Origin: Alkalihalobacterium elongatum
GTDB lineage: Bacteria > Bacillota > Bacilli > Bacillales > Bacillaceae_F
Assembly (NCBI RefSeq): GCF_019024285.1
Contig: NZ_WMKZ01000001.1
Coordinates: forward strand, 124,001-188,000
Direction of reading: 5' to 3'
Length of the DNA stretch: 64,000 nt
Position 1 is the first letter of the stretch. Every line of letters starts with the position of its first letter. The notes under the pieces were generated by a model. The model made no database searches and was not told the origin of the DNA. It saw only the letters and a list, made by a program, of their open reading frames with translations. Positions 62,427-64,000 of this stretch are shown here, piece after piece. The position numbers and the translations under genes were made by a program.

Positions 62427-63338
62427 TTATGAACTAACCATCATTCCCCCATTAACATGCAGGACTTGACCTGTGACATACTTTGAATCGTCCGCAGCTA
62501 GATATACATAAGTTGGGGCTAACTCAAACGGTTGACCAGCTCGTTTTAATGGTACATCTGTACCAAATATTTTCACTTCTTCAGCTGGAAACGAAGATGG
62601 GATGAGCGGTGTCCAAATTGGACCTGGAGCAACAGCATTAACTCGGATCTTTAGCTCTGCGAGGTTTTGGGATAATGACCGTGTAAATGCAACTACCGCA
62701 CCTTTTGATGAAGTATAATCAATTAATGTCTCATGCCCTTCATAAGGTACGACAGATGTTGTGTTAATAATACTATTCCCTTCTTTTAAATAAGGAAGAG
62801 CAAACTTTGTCATATAAAAAAACGAATGAATATTTGTCTTAAATGTTTCATCCCATTGTTCAATTGAAATATCAAGTAAACTTTTTTGAACATACTGAAC
62901 TGCATGGTTATTCACTAAAATATCTATTGTGCCAAAGTTTTTTACTGTTTCATTTATAATATAATCGCAATGGGTTGGCTCTTTTAGATCAGCTATATAA
63001 AGCAAACATTGCTGACCAAGCTCTTCCACCCTTCTCTTTGTGCGAAATGCATCTTCATTTTCATATTCTTTAAAATATGGAAGGACGACATTTGCTCCTT
63101 CTTTTGCAAAAGCGATAGCAACTGCAGCGCCGATTCCACTATCTCCACCTGTAATAATAGCTACTTTATTTTTCAGCTTTTTGCTACCTTTATAGTTAGG
63201 ATTTTCAATAATTGGCTTAGGTTCCATTAGTCGTTCAATCCCAGGATGAAAATCTTGTTCCTGAGGAGGAAACGATATTAGCTGTTCCTCACATTTTTCT
63301 TCGACTCCGAAATACGGATACTTAGGATATTCTTTCAT
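62427..63338 (-). CDS. SDR-family oxidoreductase (YhdF/YhxC-like stress type)
   Basis: The 303-residue enzyme has a 50-residue N-terminal extension with FPPQEQDFHPGIERLMEPKP, typical of the general-stress SDRs YdaD/YhdF/YhxC. The Rossmann fold shows TGGDSGIGAAVA, NNHA, TTSVVPYEG and YTSSK. NAD(P)-dependent; substrate unknown. GGGGGGA precedes the start. No convincing sigma-B promoter was found. Confidence 0.88.
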   Translation of the reverse strand: MKEYPKYPYFGVEEKCEEQLISFPPQEQDFHPGIERLMEPKPIIENPNYKGSKKLKNKVAIITGGDSGIGAAVAIAFAKEGANVVLPYFKEYENEDAFRTKRRVEELGQQCLLYIADLKEPTHCDYIINETVKNFGTIDILVNNHAVQYVQKSLLDISIEQWDETFKTNIHSFFYMTKFALPYLKEGNSIINTTSVVPYEGHETLIDYTSSKGAVVAFTRSLSQNLAELKIRVNAVAPGPIWTPLIPSSFPAEEVKIFGTDVPLKRAGQPFELAPTYVYLAADDSKYVTGQVLHVNGGMMVSS

Positions 63339-63494
63339 CGTATCCCCCCTAATTTATGAATCCACTTAACTCGTTTACATATAGTAGGTTCTTACCTATG
63401 GACTCTATACAGTATTCATAGTTAAATTGTCCTGTGTATGATCAAATATTTCAGTTAGGAACTTGATTTTTTCTTTATTTAGTGGAGAATACAT

Positions 63495-63537
63495 TAAAAA
63501 ACACCTAAACCCATACCTAAAGGGCCCAAGTGTTTTC
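63495..63537 (-). terminator. Terminator of yycC
   Basis: AACACTTGGGCCC pairs with GGGTTTAGGTGTT (with G-U pairs) on the minus strand and ends in TTTTTT. Confidence 0.7.
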
Positions 63538-63548
63538 AGTAAAGCCAT

Positions 63549-63710
63549 TTATTGTTTTTCTTCTTGTTCTTTCTTTTCTGCAGCTTCTGCCTCAGCCAAT
63601 TTAGCTAGAAGAATATGTTGTGGCATGTGCATTATCTGTTCTAACGGCATATTTAAAGATTTCGCTAACTTTTGCGCTGTTTCTGCTGAAATTTGTAGTG
63701 GTCTCATCAT
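63549..63710 (-). CDS. yycC: YycC-like small protein
   Basis: The 53-residue protein (MMRPLQISAETAQKLAKSLN, then MPLEQIMHMPQHILLAKLAE and a Lys/Glu/Gln-rich tail) matches the YycC family common in Bacillaceae; function unknown. GGAGG is spaced for either of two consecutive ATG codons. A terminator follows. Confidence 0.85.
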   Translation of the reverse strand: MMRPLQISAETAQKLAKSLNMPLEQIMHMPQHILLAKLAEAEAAEKKEQEEKQ

Positions 63711-63838
63711 GAATTCCTCCAGTATTACCCTTCATTTGTAATATCATTCAATTAATATGTTACTAGTATATCATCTATTTTACCTCTAACAAAACTGTTG
63801 AGAAATTATATTCGTTCTTGCTATTACTAATATAAATA

Positions 63839-64000
63839 CTACTTTTTCGCCTGTACAACATAAAAAGTTCCTAACGCATGTGCTATCAGCGTTTCATTTT
63901 CATCTTCAATATTACATTGAGCAACTACGGTTGTTTTTCCCTTATGCAAGAAATTGGTTTTAGCATAGAGCTTTTCTCCAGTGCCATTTTTTATAAAATT
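63839..64000 (-). CDS. C-terminal part of a PaaI-like hotdog thioesterase (continues past window)
   Basis: The last 53 codons are visible: ...NGTGEKLYAKTNFLHKGKTT followed by VVAQCNIEDENETLIAHALG and TFYVVQAKK. The strands and the GKTT...V..AHALGTFYV pattern match the C-terminal strands of PaaI/hotdog thioesterases. The catalytic residues lie outside the window, so the enzyme class is tentative. Confidence 0.6.
   Translation of the reverse strand, partial: NFIKNGTGEKLYAKTNFLHKGKTTVVAQCNIEDENETLIAHALGTFYVVQAKK

Noticed and set aside
63339-63450. Sigma-B promoter for the stress-type SDR
   Set aside because: GTTAAG and GGGGAT occur, but the second box is the ribosome site itself and the spacing is wrong.
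63463-63741. 92-codon plus-strand frame at the window end
   Set aside because: Antisense shadow of yycC, which has a GGAGG site, a family match and a terminator.

Overview
The window looks like chromosome of a low-GC, spore-forming Bacillaceae bacterium (Bacillus or Alkalihalobacillus type). Evidence: an H-type small acid-soluble spore protein gene, a spore-coat transglutaminase (tgl), YjcZ- and YycC-family proteins, YpjP, a Bce-type antibiotic-resistance module, strong GGAGG-type ribosome binding sites and frequent TTG/GTG starts. I saw no rRNA, intact tRNA, CRISPR array or transposase gene.

Layout. 0-8.2 kb: the 3' end of a DUF5643-like gene, a complete BceRS-BceAB module, a small basic ORF, a HIT hydrolase, a DUF2512 membrane protein and an Ig-like lipoprotein. 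8.2-16.1 kb: stand-alone cgoX/hemY, a coiled-coil protein built from 21-bp repeats, a DUF7010-like membrane protein, the remains of an ECF sigma/anti-sigma pair joined by an internal deletion, and a two-component system with a beta-propeller lipoprotein that shares TTGGCAATA repeats with it. 16.1-19.5 kb: a TetR-hotdog-acyl-CoA synthetase operon with a perfect operator palindrome. 19.5-28.4 kb: a MITE-like hairpin element, a PAS-PAS-GGDEF cyclase, tgl, yjcZ, an M2 peptidase, small secreted or membrane proteins, ypjP and a BASS transporter.

28.4-49.4 kb is a catabolic block on the minus strand. One operon holds IclR, a TRAP transporter (dctPQM), an SDR, a PPC-domain protein, an acyl-CoA ligase, an SCP2-type thiolase and a DUF35 zinc-ribbon protein: import, CoA activation, oxidation and thiolytic cleavage of an unknown acid. 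The other (hyuA-hyuB-hyuC-NCS1 permease-racemase-second carbamoylase-hydantoinase) takes hydantoin-like compounds to amino acids. It has a canonical sigma-54 -24/-12 promoter, its own sigma-54 activator, and three ATTGCA-N4-TGCAAT palindromes as candidate activator sites. The block is bracketed by two near-identical ~48-bp palindromic repeats in opposite orientation.

49.4-64 kb: PPOX flavoprotein, zinc-finger membrane protein, NUDIX hydrolase, a ClC protein with CLC-F-like (fluoride) signatures, a large PAS/GGDEF/EAL phosphodiesterase, an LLM oxidoreductase-nitroreductase pair, CapA lipoprotein, sspH, coiled-coil and IDEAL-like small proteins, a BsuPI lipoprotein, an SDR, yycC and the partial C-terminus of a hotdog protein.
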